A stretch of DNA of 64,000 nucleotides from Fidelibacterota bacterium (GTDB lineage: Bacteria > Fidelibacterota > UBA8477 > JABMPR01), in the NCBI GenBank assembly GCA_021734255.1, contig JAIPJM010000010.1, positions 1-64,000 of the forward strand, written 5' to 3'. Positions 35,272 through 42,899 of the stretch are shown here, piece after piece. A program made the translations under genes and the position numbers. Position 1 is the stretch's first letter, and every line of letters starts with the position of its first letter. Below the pieces are notes generated by a model that worked only from the letters and a program-made list of their open reading frames with translations, was not told where the DNA came from and did not search any database.

Positions 35272-36162
35272 TCACAGCACGTCTGAATGGGACTGTTCAA
35301 TGAGCCCTAACACATATTCCAGGTCTGATTCATTCTTCAGATACACTCTACGATCCATGGTCCAGTTATAACCTTCAGGGATCTTATCAACCCTGCCCTT
35401 GGGATCTTCGTAGTCAATGGGCCTCAAATGGATTTTCAACTGATTCTTGCCGATATGGACTTCAGCGAAGTTCTTTGAAACACGGAAAGCCACATAGAAT
35501 GCCGTAGCCTTCTCTATAATATTTTCATCCATTTCAATGATCCTGGATCGAAGCTCGCCGAATAAATCTTTAATAACCGGACTTGCTTTGGCTAATAGGT
35601 CGTCAACGGTTGTCTCTGACTGAATTCTCCCAGGTTGCGATGCACTCACTTGTGTTGATTTCTGTTCACGAACTCCTACCTGTTCTAGGCTGAAGATACC
35701 TTCTTGGTACAGCCTGTATTTCAGCAACTCAATGCGCATAGGGACAACTTCAACTGTATCAATGTCGAATTTGCTGTAGGATTCAGCGATACAGACCACC
35801 CTGGGATTTTTCCAATCAATCTTAATGGTCTTGGCAATGTCCTCACCCAACCGCTTGATCAATAGCATTTCGAAGAATTCGATCTTTTGAGCCTGTAGCC
35901 AGCGGAGATATGAAAGCCCTTGATTGATTACATTGTCATTCTTGTTGCGCTTGTATTCAATGATCACAGGCGCACCGGAAGAATCAACGGCGAGGGTGTC
36001 AATTCGGCCACCAAAGGTCGTCGTGTATTCAGTTGCCAGGAAATGCATATCTAACACTTCCAGCAGGTTCTCTTCAACTAAGGTCTGTAAGTCCTTTTCT
36101 TTCTTAATCGAAACTGTTGAGAGCTTATGTAGTTTTTTGCCATGAGTTTTGAATATAGGCAT
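35272..36162 (-). CDS. PD-(D/E)XK nuclease-like protein with DUF5655 domain
   Basis: 296 residues from the ATG at 36162 (MPIFKTHGKKL), preceded by AGGGGTGG; the frame extends to 36255 without a good start. The N-terminal part (about 20-130) has TTFGGRIDTLAVDSSGAPV followed by IIEYKRNKN: D...E-x-K spacing typical of restriction-fold nucleases, plus a conserved Gly-Gly-Arg-Ile-Asp-like motif of NucS/DUF91-type domains. The C-terminal 100 residues (IEKATAFYVAFRVSKNFAEV, then HIGKNQLKIHLRP) match DUF5655. It lies 31 bases upstream of hsdR on the same strand and is probably part of the same operon. Whether it works with the R-M complex is unknown. Confidence 0.75.
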   Translation of the reverse strand: MPIFKTHGKKLHKLSTVSIKKEKDLQTLVEENLLEVLDMHFLATEYTTTFGGRIDTLAVDSSGAPVIIEYKRNKNDNVINQGLSYLRWLQAQKIEFFEMLLIKRLGEDIAKTIKIDWKNPRVVCIAESYSKFDIDTVEVVPMRIELLKYRLYQEGIFSLEQVGVREQKSTQVSASQPGRIQSETTVDDLLAKASPVIKDLFGELRSRIIEMDENIIEKATAFYVAFRVSKNFAEVHIGKNQLKIHLRPIDYEDPKGRVDKIPEGYNWTMDRRVYLKNESDLEYVLGLIEQSHSDVL

Positions 36163-36555
36163 ACTGCCACCCCTGAAAATTTTAACCACTGCTAAAACAA
36201 AAATAAAGTACCTGCGTATTGGTCGGCGAAGGGAGCTGCAAAGCAGCAAGCACAAGGGCCAACATAATCTTACGGCAAGTCTTTGAATATGACCTGATGA
36301 TGAGAGAATTCCAAGTCTGACGCAATTAATTGCATGCTAACAATCAATTTGCCCCTTGATATGCTAAACCTGGATTGGACGAAACTTTGCTTTTCCGAAT
36401 CCAATGCTATTCGTAAGTACCTGTAACGCATTAACTTGCATCCATTCTGATCATCCCTATTTTCCCTCATAACTAATCATACATGCAATTATCTGCATCC
36501 TATAGCACCCCAAAAATATTCAACCCTAAAACCCTCAACAAAAGGAGACGAGGCT
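36163..36555. other. Divergent intergenic region
   Basis: 393 bases between the DUF5655 gene (minus) and the 301-residue unknown (plus). Promoters for both the restriction operon and the recombinase pair must lie here. The 66-codon minus-strand frame at 36270-36470 has no motif or ribosome binding site. TGCATGCTAA and GCATCC-type words recur, but no clear operator is visible. Confidence 0.4.
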
Positions 36556-37461
36556 ATGCTTAAACAAAGAGACAATCACTATTTAACAGATCGAAGGCTG
36601 CTTATCAGCAATCTTCAGAAAACGATCCGAAGGCAACAAACTGAAAGGGCTGTACGCACAGCTCTATGTCTTCTTGAGCACCATCCCAGGCATGTTATTC
36701 GGAGGTTACCAATCATCATGGTCGAGGACACCATCCTGCATCCTAAGCTTCCCCTTGTGATCGAACTCATGGTAAATGAATCGGAGGGAAAGGAAATCAA
36801 CAGCAGGGATGCCGATGAATTCTTGTCCATCGTCAGGGATCTCTGTGGGACCAAAGAAAAGGACTTGCCTGATGATTCCCTGATTGCCATTCGTCCTGAA
36901 ATTAAGCCACAGGACCACATGGGTGAATTTGCCACCACTCTGACCCAAGCCCTAAGAACAAGAAAACGTTTTGGCGGAATGAAATTCGACATGGGCATGT
37001 TGAGTCGCTTTGCGGACCATTGGGAGGTGCGATTCACCCATGATGAGCTTGAATGGTATGAATTCTTAGCCAGCCATTATCCAGAACGTGACCGTATAGA
37101 TTACACGACTATTTCTCCCTTGCAGGAATCAGACATCCTGGTTGAATCGGTGGATCATCACTGTAGCCCTATCGCAAACATTCTGAATAAGAAAAATGAG
37201 TTCCGGCATGAGATTCAGTCACGGTTCCAAGACCAACGGCCATTGGATGTAATCAAAGACTTTCTATGGTGTGTGAGAAGTTCATGGAATCCAAGACCCG
37301 TATTCTGGGATTCAAATTATGAAACGAATTTCCTCAAACGCCATGGCTGGCCAACGGATCAGAAATACCTGGAATTGAATGAACACATGGGAATCGAAAT
37401 AGACAATATCAGCAGGTGGTATATAACCAAAAAGCATAAGGAGCATCAGATCGGAAAATGA
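36556..37461 (+). CDS. Uncharacterised protein coupled to a tyrosine recombinase
   Basis: 301 residues; ATG at 36556 with AGGAG upstream. No signal peptide or membrane segment. The N-terminal 90 residues contain AVRTALCLLEHHPRHVIRRL followed by PIIMVEDTILHPKLPLVIEL. The helix / RRL-IIMVED / hydrophobic helix pattern resembles the C-terminal collar domains of clamp-loader-like AAA+ proteins (MgsA/RarA type), but no ATPase domain is present. The rest (about 120-301) is charged and mixed. Its stop overlaps the recombinase ATG (ATGA at 37458-37461), so the two proteins are made together. It may be a partner or regulator of the recombinase; this is inference. Confidence 0.5.
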   Translation: MLKQRDNHYLTDRRLLISNLQKTIRRQQTERAVRTALCLLEHHPRHVIRRLPIIMVEDTILHPKLPLVIELMVNESEGKEINSRDADEFLSIVRDLCGTKEKDLPDDSLIAIRPEIKPQDHMGEFATTLTQALRTRKRFGGMKFDMGMLSRFADHWEVRFTHDELEWYEFLASHYPERDRIDYTTISPLQESDILVESVDHHCSPIANILNKKNEFRHEIQSRFQDQRPLDVIKDFLWCVRSSWNPRPVFWDSNYETNFLKRHGWPTDQKYLELNEHMGIEIDNISRWYITKKHKEHQIGK

Positions 37462-38075
37462 ATTCTAATTGGACCATAGACCGCACCAAATTCATGACCC
37501 CTACCCAGGTATCCCTTCTACGCAGAACTGCGGAGGATTTAGCTATTATAGGCGAAAAACGGGGTTTGCTCATTCCACCCAGGAACTGGATGATCATAGA
37601 TCTTGCACTCAGCACAGGACTGAGGGTTTTTGAAATCTCAAACCTAAAGGAACAGGACCTATATCTCGGGAACGGAGAGTTTGAACTTATCGTGACAAAG
37701 GGCAAGGGTAACAAGCGACGCACCGTATACTTTGATCCCAGCTTGAAAAGTCATTTGAAGAAATATATCAGATGGAAGCACTCCCAAGGCAAGCAGGACG
37801 AATACTTATTTTTCTCAAAGCATAACCCCAGGATGTGTGTAGAGGCTTTTGAGCGAGTATTCAACAAGCTACGGGATCAGGCAGGGCTGCCATCGCATTT
37901 CACGTTCCATAGCCAGCGGCATAGCTATGCGACAATACTTTATGGGAAAACGAGGGATCTGAGGTTAGTCCAAAGGCAACTGGGTCATAGCTCACCAACC
38001 GTCACAACTATATATGCAAATATTATGAATGATCGACTTACCGAGGTGTTTACATCTGATATCTTTAGCAAATAG
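37458..38075 (+). CDS. Minimal tyrosine recombinase (catalytic domain only)
   Basis: 205 residues, about 100 shorter than Xer/integrase proteins, because the N-terminal SAM-like core-binding domain is absent. All catalytic residues are present: Arg in STGLRVFEIS, Lys in TKGKGNKRR, His and Arg in FHSQRHSYAT, His in LGHSS, and Tyr in TTIYANIM. It should therefore be able to cut and rejoin DNA, but needs DNA-binding help, which the coupled upstream protein might supply. It is not the integrase expected to have inserted the island at the tRNA (that is the serine recombinase). A DNA-inversion role or an older element remnant are alternatives. Confidence 0.8.
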   Translation: MNSNWTIDRTKFMTPTQVSLLRRTAEDLAIIGEKRGLLIPPRNWMIIDLALSTGLRVFEISNLKEQDLYLGNGEFELIVTKGKGNKRRTVYFDPSLKSHLKKYIRWKHSQGKQDEYLFFSKHNPRMCVEAFERVFNKLRDQAGLPSHFTFHSQRHSYATILYGKTRDLRLVQRQLGHSSPTVTTIYANIMNDRLTEVFTSDIFSK

Positions 38076-38250
38076 ACTCCTCGGCTCAGCAATACGAGCA
38101 CTCATATTTCTTGAATTAGCAATATTCGACTTCCCAACATAATATTTTGCTATTTATTTTCATTTTTCTTATTATTATCTATCATGTATCAGTCATTATG
38201 AATTTTTATTTCATTTATTCTATATTCAGCATGAGTGTAAGGAGAGACAA

Positions 38251-39516
38251 ATGCTAATCGAATACAATTTCGAAAATTTCAAATCTTTCAAGGGTATGAA
38301 CACATTTTCCATGGTCGGAGTGCCTTCATTTAAAGAGCATGAGCCGGACAACATTATTAGTATGGAAAAATTCAAGCTGCTTAAATCAGCCGTCATCTAT
38401 GGTAACAATGCAAGTGGTAAGAGCAACTTTACTGACGGGATTGCTGCTATGAAAAAGCTTGTGCTTAATTCCTTTCGTGATGCTCTACTTGAAGAGGACA
38501 ATGATTCGGACTCTGAACGTTCAATAACTGTCGACAAATTTTTACTCAGCACTGATTCTGAGGACCAGCCAACACATTTTGAGATCAAATTTTTGTGTTG
38601 TAAAGCCAAGTTCAGATATGGCTTCGAAATCTTAAATGGTCAAATATCGTCAGAATGGTTGTACAGTACGCAGAAAATTAAAGAAGTTCCTCTTTTCGTG
38701 CGTGAAGGGAAAAAATTTTCAATTAACAAATCATCTTTCGGCGAAGGAGAGAATCTTGAGAAGAAGACAAGGTCCAATGTACTTTTTCTCAGCCTCGTCG
38801 CCCAATTAAATGGAAAAAAGTCAAGTAGTATCATAGATTGGTTTAAACAACTTAACCTGATCAGTGGTCTTATGGATGAAGGATATGGCGGTTATACTTT
38901 GTTCAAGCTCAGGCAGGATGTTGAGTTCAGAAAATGGGTATCACTAATTCTTCCTACTCTCGAAATATCTAACATTACAGTCGATGAACTTGAAGGGAAA
39001 AGTGATAATAAAAAGAAGCAGATTAAATTCCAGGTATCTACTTGGCACAATAAATATGATAGCCAAAACATTATTGTGGATAGTGTCCCCTTTGATTTTG
39101 CCTCACAGGAATCTGAAGGAACAAAACGATTTATTTTTCTGCTGGGTCCAATCTATGATACACTCAGAAATGGCAAAATTTTGTTGATTGATGAATTCGA
39201 TTCCAGACTCCACCCCCACTTGCTGCAGAAACTTACAGAAATGTTTCATCGGACAAACAAATTCAATTCCCAACTGATTTATACGTCTCATCATGCATCC
39301 CTTCTTGATAAAGATTTATTCAGGCGGGATCAAATATGGTTTTCAGAGAAGGACCAATTTGGCATTTCCTCGATGTATTCCTTGGCTGATTTTAAAAGCA
39401 CAGATGTGAGAAATACATCATCCTTTTCAAAAAATTACCTTAAAGGCAAATATGGAGCAATTTCTTACTTCGATATCAAAGACGAATTGATTAATGAGCT
39501 CTATGAAAATGTCTAA
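38251..39516 (+). CDS. AAA15/ABC-type ATPase (SMC-like), probable defence component
   Basis: 421 residues; ATG with AAGGAG upstream. The N-terminus MLIEYNFENFKSFKGMNTFS is the standard start of AAA15/AAA21 ATPases. Walker A is IYGNNASGKSNF (about 49-60), the ABC signature-like stretch is ASQESEGTKRF (about 285-295), Walker B is KILLIDEFDSRLHPHL (about 309-324), and the H-loop is YTSHHASLL. No C-terminal Toprim (OLD) domain is present, so the effector must be elsewhere, most likely the small protein whose start overlaps the end of this gene. Comparable ATPases act in AbiL, Septu- and PrrC/RloC-type systems. Confidence 0.8.
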   Translation: MLIEYNFENFKSFKGMNTFSMVGVPSFKEHEPDNIISMEKFKLLKSAVIYGNNASGKSNFTDGIAAMKKLVLNSFRDALLEEDNDSDSERSITVDKFLLSTDSEDQPTHFEIKFLCCKAKFRYGFEILNGQISSEWLYSTQKIKEVPLFVREGKKFSINKSSFGEGENLEKKTRSNVLFLSLVAQLNGKKSSSIIDWFKQLNLISGLMDEGYGGYTLFKLRQDVEFRKWVSLILPTLEISNITVDELEGKSDNKKKQIKFQVSTWHNKYDSQNIIVDSVPFDFASQESEGTKRFIFLLGPIYDTLRNGKILLIDEFDSRLHPHLLQKLTEMFHRTNKFNSQLIYTSHHASLLDKDLFRRDQIWFSEKDQFGISSMYSLADFKSTDVRNTSSFSKNYLKGKYGAISYFDIKDELINELYENV

Positions 39517-39925
39517 GCAGAAAACACCGACCAGAAAGAGAAAAAATCTTGAACAAAGGTCTGGTGAACCAAGAAGACTTGTTGTCTTCAGTTTGCGGTA
39601 TTTTGATGTTAGTCAGGGACAGAGATTTTCAGAGTGGGAGGCAGAGCAGCTTTTAGCTCTTGCTCTGGAGAGGCTTCGACAGGTTTCAAACCTTACAATG
39701 GGGCAGGCCATTAGCGATGGAATAATAAAGGTGTACGGAAATTTCCCACCTTCAAAGAAAACCGAGTTTACGCCTCCAAGATACATCCCAGAAGGGGCTA
39801 AGTGGGCAAGTTGTCATATTCAGGGTGAAGAGGTAATCGCTGGTGTCGTAGAGGACAATATTTTTCACATAGTCTTTCTCGATAAAAACCATGAGTTCTG
39901 GAAATCTAAATTGAAAAACACATAA
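39509..39925 (+). CDS. Small partner protein of the AAA15 ATPase, candidate effector
   Basis: 138 residues from the ATG at 39509, which overlaps the ATPase stop codon (ATGTCTAA); alternative ATGs at 39494 and 39503 are in frame. The N-terminus is very basic (KQKTPTRKRKNLEQR). Then RRLVVFSLRYFDVSQGQRFS, a helical stretch ending RLRQVSNLTMGQAI, and a C-terminal EDNIFHIVFLDKNHEFWKS. It is not RloB and has no Toprim motif. The two end motifs recall small uncharacterised accessory-gene proteins, but I cannot name a family. The basic start and coupling to an SMC-like ATPase suggest a nucleic-acid-acting effector; this is inference. Confidence 0.55.
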   Translation: MSKQKTPTRKRKNLEQRSGEPRRLVVFSLRYFDVSQGQRFSEWEAEQLLALALERLRQVSNLTMGQAISDGIIKVYGNFPPSKKTEFTPPRYIPEGAKWASCHIQGEEVIAGVVEDNIFHIVFLDKNHEFWKSKLKNT

Positions 39926-40153
39926 ACTATTGTCAGCATTGGACAGGTTTTTAGAGCGTCTTCTACACATAATCGACCAACACATGCACTAACCCGTCTG
40001 ATTTTTGGACTTTAGGCGTTCTTCTTCGACCAATACCCTGTCCATAACCTTCCATTCATCATAACAAAGCGAACTCCTTTGTAATTCGATCCGTTCTTTT
40101 CTAAGTTTCCAGGCATTTTGGTAATCAAGTAGCAAAATGGGTTACAGATTTCA

Positions 40154-40564
40154 ATGACTCACAACGAAGAGGTGATCCAGCTAATGAGTTCAAAAAACAT
40201 GGATGAGCAATACTTAAGTCCCCCAGTCGCTGCAAAAATCATCCAACATAACCTTGATGAAATTCTTCAAGCGATCACAGAAGGACATCTCCCCTCGACT
40301 AAATTCCAGGGAACCACTCTGCTTGCATGCCATGACTTGGCAACATTCTACCTGTCCAAACATCCAGAATTCCTCCAGAGTAGTGCTGATGAACACAAAC
40401 ATGGCCGCTACGATTTGATCTCACAGCAAGAGCGTGAATCAAAAGCCATCAAATTGATAGCTGAAAAGCTAAGAGAGCTAGCTCAATTTGAGTTAACTGG
40501 TGACAAGGTTCAGGAGTCGAAGAATTTTAAGGCAAAGCTCAAAGATAAAGTGCCACCTAAATGA
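40154..40564 (+). CDS. Small excisionase-like HTH protein
   Basis: 136 residues. Residues about 20-68 (YLSPPVAAKIIQHNLDEILQ, then AITEGHLPSTKFQGTTLLA, then CHDLATFY) read like a MerR/excisionase-type winged helix: helix-turn-helix, a GxLP-type turn, then a short hairpin. The C-terminal half is charged and helical. It overlaps the serine recombinase start by 4 bases (ATGA), so the two are made together. A recombination directionality factor controlling excision is the natural hypothesis, but serine-integrase directionality factors are diverse and this is not proven. Confidence 0.5.
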   Translation: MTHNEEVIQLMSSKNMDEQYLSPPVAAKIIQHNLDEILQAITEGHLPSTKFQGTTLLACHDLATFYLSKHPEFLQSSADEHKHGRYDLISQQERESKAIKLIAEKLRELAQFELTGDKVQESKNFKAKLKDKVPPK

Positions 40565-42153
40565 CCTCTCCCAAGGAACAGAAGAAGGCAATTATCTATT
40601 GTCGTGTGTCTACACAGGAGCAGGGTGATAGTGGTCTCTCGCTACGCAAACAAGAGGACTTGTGTCGACAATGGTGCGAAGGCAAGGGATATCAGGTGTT
40701 GGACGCTGTTCATGATGTAGAAAGTGGAGGTAGCCTCGATAGACCTGAAATGAAAAACCTTATGTTCATGGCAACTAATCGGAACTTTGATTTATTGGTC
40801 TCGACCAAGCTGGATAGAATTTCCCGAAAATTGACGGACTTTCTCTCTTTGCTTCAGCTTTTTGAGGAAAATGGCTTGGGTCTGGCGACCGTCCTAGATC
40901 CATACGACGACTCAAGTCCAACTGGTAGACTCATGCGTTCAATGATTTTGGTTTTTGCTGAATTTGAACGAGACCAAGGCAGCGAGCGAACTCGACTTGC
41001 AGTGAGCAAGAGAGCTGAGATGGGCGAAGCTCCTGGTGGCATTGCACCGCTTGGTTATGATCGGAAGGACAAGAAATTTATTGTCAACCAAGCCGAAGCA
41101 GAAATCGTTCGATTAATTTTTAATCATTATGTAGCAGGTTCTCCCCCTTCAGAGATTGCCAAAATTTTGAATAAGAAAGGACTCCGGACAAAGCAATATC
41201 CAACAAAAAAAGGGATCAGAGGCGGCCGACGATTTACTGCTAACGCTATTTACAAGGTAGTAATCAATCCAACTTCTGCTGGAATGATTCGTCACCAGGG
41301 TAGATTGCTCAAGGGGCTCCACACTGCCATTATCACACCTGAACAGTACAACAAAGCCCAGATAATCGTCAGCGAAAATGCTCAAAAGAAAAATCTTGGT
41401 CGAAGCAGAATGAACAGACCACTAAATGGTTTGGTCTTTTGCGGTTTGTGTGAAGGCTATTTCAAATATCAATCTGGGACTGGGAAATCTAAAAAGCGTT
41501 ATGACTATTATCGATGTACGCACTCCATTGGAAAGAATGCTACCTGCAACAATCTCCCTATCCCAAGCAGGCATCTTGAGGACATGGTAATTGGGGCAAT
41601 CCAGAGTCTGGTTTCTGACAAGGAATATACTGGAAGGATAGTTAGGGAAGCTACGCAAGTAGATCAGTCAGAGGTTAATAACATCAAGACTGAGCTATCC
41701 GCTGTTCGTCAAACCATTAACTCCGTAGAGACAAAGCAAAAGAATACGGTAATGTTGTTCACTGGCGATGAAGCCCGGATCAAGATTACAAACGAAATCC
41801 TTCATGAGCTTGAAGAGGAATTGACTCAATTACGTTCTTCTGAAGTTATCCTGATCGAGCGACTTGAGAAGCTTCAGCAAAAGGTTCCCAACACGGAAGC
41901 CTTGGTGAGAACATTATCGAAATTCACTGGCTTAGTAGATCAATTAGATCCCGAATCTAAAATGAAATTATTCCATCTCTTCATCTCTGGGATCAAGGTT
42001 TCAATGCCCAAGGATGATCAAGGGCATTCCACGGTGGAAATTAACCTATATGCAGAACCCCCATCAAAAATTGAGTCAATCATTGATGAGGGTTCGCATG
42101 TTTACAATCTATTGCTCCGGAGGAGAGATTTGAACTCCCGACCTGGTGGTTAA
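40561..42153 (+). CDS. Large serine recombinase (site-specific integrase)
   Basis: 530 residues. Catalytic resolvase domain about 8-155: AIIYCRVSTQEQ with the nucleophilic Ser, TKLDRISRKL and FAEFERDQGSERTR. Recombinase domain about 165-300. Zinc ribbon about 305-350 (CGLC ... YRCTHSIGKNATC). A long coiled coil about 370-450 and a C-terminal tail follow. This is the full layout of phiC31/Tn-type large serine integrases. The last 13 residues (LLRRRDLNSRPGG) are translated from the complement of tRNA-Asn, and the stop TAA (42151-42153) overlaps the anticodon complement. The gene therefore crosses the attachment site and its current C-terminus is a product of integration. Confidence 0.9.
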   Translation: MTSPKEQKKAIIYCRVSTQEQGDSGLSLRKQEDLCRQWCEGKGYQVLDAVHDVESGGSLDRPEMKNLMFMATNRNFDLLVSTKLDRISRKLTDFLSLLQLFEENGLGLATVLDPYDDSSPTGRLMRSMILVFAEFERDQGSERTRLAVSKRAEMGEAPGGIAPLGYDRKDKKFIVNQAEAEIVRLIFNHYVAGSPPSEIAKILNKKGLRTKQYPTKKGIRGGRRFTANAIYKVVINPTSAGMIRHQGRLLKGLHTAIITPEQYNKAQIIVSENAQKKNLGRSRMNRPLNGLVFCGLCEGYFKYQSGTGKSKKRYDYYRCTHSIGKNATCNNLPIPSRHLEDMVIGAIQSLVSDKEYTGRIVREATQVDQSEVNNIKTELSAVRQTINSVETKQKNTVMLFTGDEARIKITNEILHELEEELTQLRSSEVILIERLEKLQQKVPNTEALVRTLSKFTGLVDQLDPESKMKLFHLFISGIKVSMPKDDQGHSTVEINLYAEPPSKIESIIDEGSHVYNLLLRRRDLNSRPGG

Positions 42154-42186
42154 CAGCCACTCGCTCTACCACTGAGCTACTCCGGA
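42115..42186 (-). tRNA. tRNA-Asn (anticodon GTT)
   Basis: 72 bases on the minus strand. The acceptor stem TCCGGAG/CTCCGGA is perfect, the D-arm is GCTCAGTGGTAGAGC, the anticodon loop CTGTTAA gives GTT (Asn), the T-arm is GGGAG TTCAAAT CTCTC, and the discriminator is G; CCA is not encoded. The anticodon stem reads AGTGG/CCACC, leaving an A-C mismatch at the 27-43 pair. It is 29 bases downstream of the terminator following the HIT gene. The island is integrated at its 3' half and keeps the gene intact. Confidence 0.92.
42120..42132 (+). other. Candidate right attachment-site core within tRNA-Asn
   Basis: GAGGAGAGATTTG, identical to 22814-22826. It covers the complement of the tRNA T-arm and acceptor 3' strand. 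Tail codons of the serine recombinase cross it. Confidence 0.5.
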
Positions 42187-42192
42187 TCGTAT

Positions 42193-42218
42193 AAAAAAAG
42201 CTCGGCCTGCCACGCCGA
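42193..42218 (-). terminator. Rho-independent terminator after the HIT gene
   Basis: Minus strand: TCGGC (42218-42214), 7-base loop, GCCGA (42206-42202), GC, then seven T (42199-42193). A further inverted repeat TTGAGTT/AACTCAA lies just upstream at 42221-42237. Together they separate the EF-G/HIT side from tRNA-Asn. Confidence 0.7.
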
Positions 42219-42281
42219 AGTTGAGTTAAAAACTCAATGTAGGCGGGCGAAGATAATCCAAGTCATATGGGCTGTCAATCC

Positions 42282-42788
42282 CTACAATATTATTTTTTCA
42301 AAATAGGGCTTCATGGCATCGTAGGTCTCCTGTAAACCCTGAACCAATACTTTCGCATGCCCGGTTATCGGCATAAAATTCGTATCGCCCAGCCACCTTG
42401 GAACAATATGAAAGTGAACGTGATCAGCAATACCAGCACCGGCAACAGCACCCTCGTTCAAACCCAGATTCACCCCTTCAGCTCGGAACTCCTCTTTTAG
42501 CATTCTGATGCAGATCTGACTCAAACGCATGATCTCGGTCAAGGTCTCAACAGGCAGATCTTCCACCTTATCATTATGTTCATAGGGTGCGATCATCAGG
42601 TGACCATTATTATATGGGTACAAATTCATCAGGACACAGGAATATTTTCCACGGTATAACAATAGATTGTCCCTGTCATTCTCAACCGCAGGTTTATCAC
42701 AGAATATGCAACCCTCGATCTTGATGGACTTAATGAACTCCATACGCCATGGAGCCCACATTCTCATTATTTCATGTGAATCAGTCAT
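42282..42788 (-). CDS. HIT family hydrolase/AP4A phosphorylase-like protein
   Basis: 168 residues. An N-terminal CIFCDKP zinc-type pair, the PYNNGHLMIAPYEH region, and the histidine triad HVHFHIVPRW (about residues 124-133) are all present. This long-form HIT protein with WAPWRMEFI at the start matches the group annotated as AP4A phosphorylase or HIT domain protein. It hydrolyses or phosphorolyses dinucleoside polyphosphates or nucleotidyl adducts in the cytoplasm. It lies downstream of the EF-G paralogue with a 111-base gap and has its own terminator. Confidence 0.88.
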   Translation of the reverse strand: MTDSHEIMRMWAPWRMEFIKSIKIEGCIFCDKPAVENDRDNLLLYRGKYSCVLMNLYPYNNGHLMIAPYEHNDKVEDLPVETLTEIMRLSQICIRMLKEEFRAEGVNLGLNEGAVAGAGIADHVHFHIVPRWLGDTNFMPITGHAKVLVQGLQETYDAMKPYFEKIIL

Positions 42789-42899
42789 TTACTAGGGAAT
42801 AAGTTAGACCCTAAGATGGCCTCTGGTCAAGCTCCAACCTTCGCTCAATTAGAATAAGCTAGGCGGACTGTTTACCAGCTTGGGGGTCTAGCTTTGGAT

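Larger units (their letters stand above)
22814..42132. mobile_element. Integrated genomic island (defence and mobility genes), about 19.3 kb
   Basis: Bounded by the 13-bp direct repeat described at each end. Its right end sits in the 3' half of tRNA-Asn. It contains a large serine recombinase with an excisionase-like partner, a tyrosine recombinase, a replication-type HTH protein, a type I restriction-modification system, a KAP NTPase and an AAA15 ATPase with a small partner. Gene order is non-operonic relative to the chromosomal neighbours, and the DNA looks more AT-rich. The exact extent depends on the attachment-site call. No conjugation genes are seen, so it is an integrative but not self-transmissible element as far as visible. 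Confidence 0.65.

Noticed and set aside
29423-38075. Phase-variable type I R-M with an hsdS-inverting recombinase
   Set aside because: A tyrosine recombinase is nearby, but there is a single complete hsdS, no second or silent specificity fragment, and no inverted repeats noticed around its recognition domains.
38251-39516. OLD-family endonuclease (Gabija GajA-type)
   Set aside because: The protein ends soon after the H-loop and has no Toprim domain.
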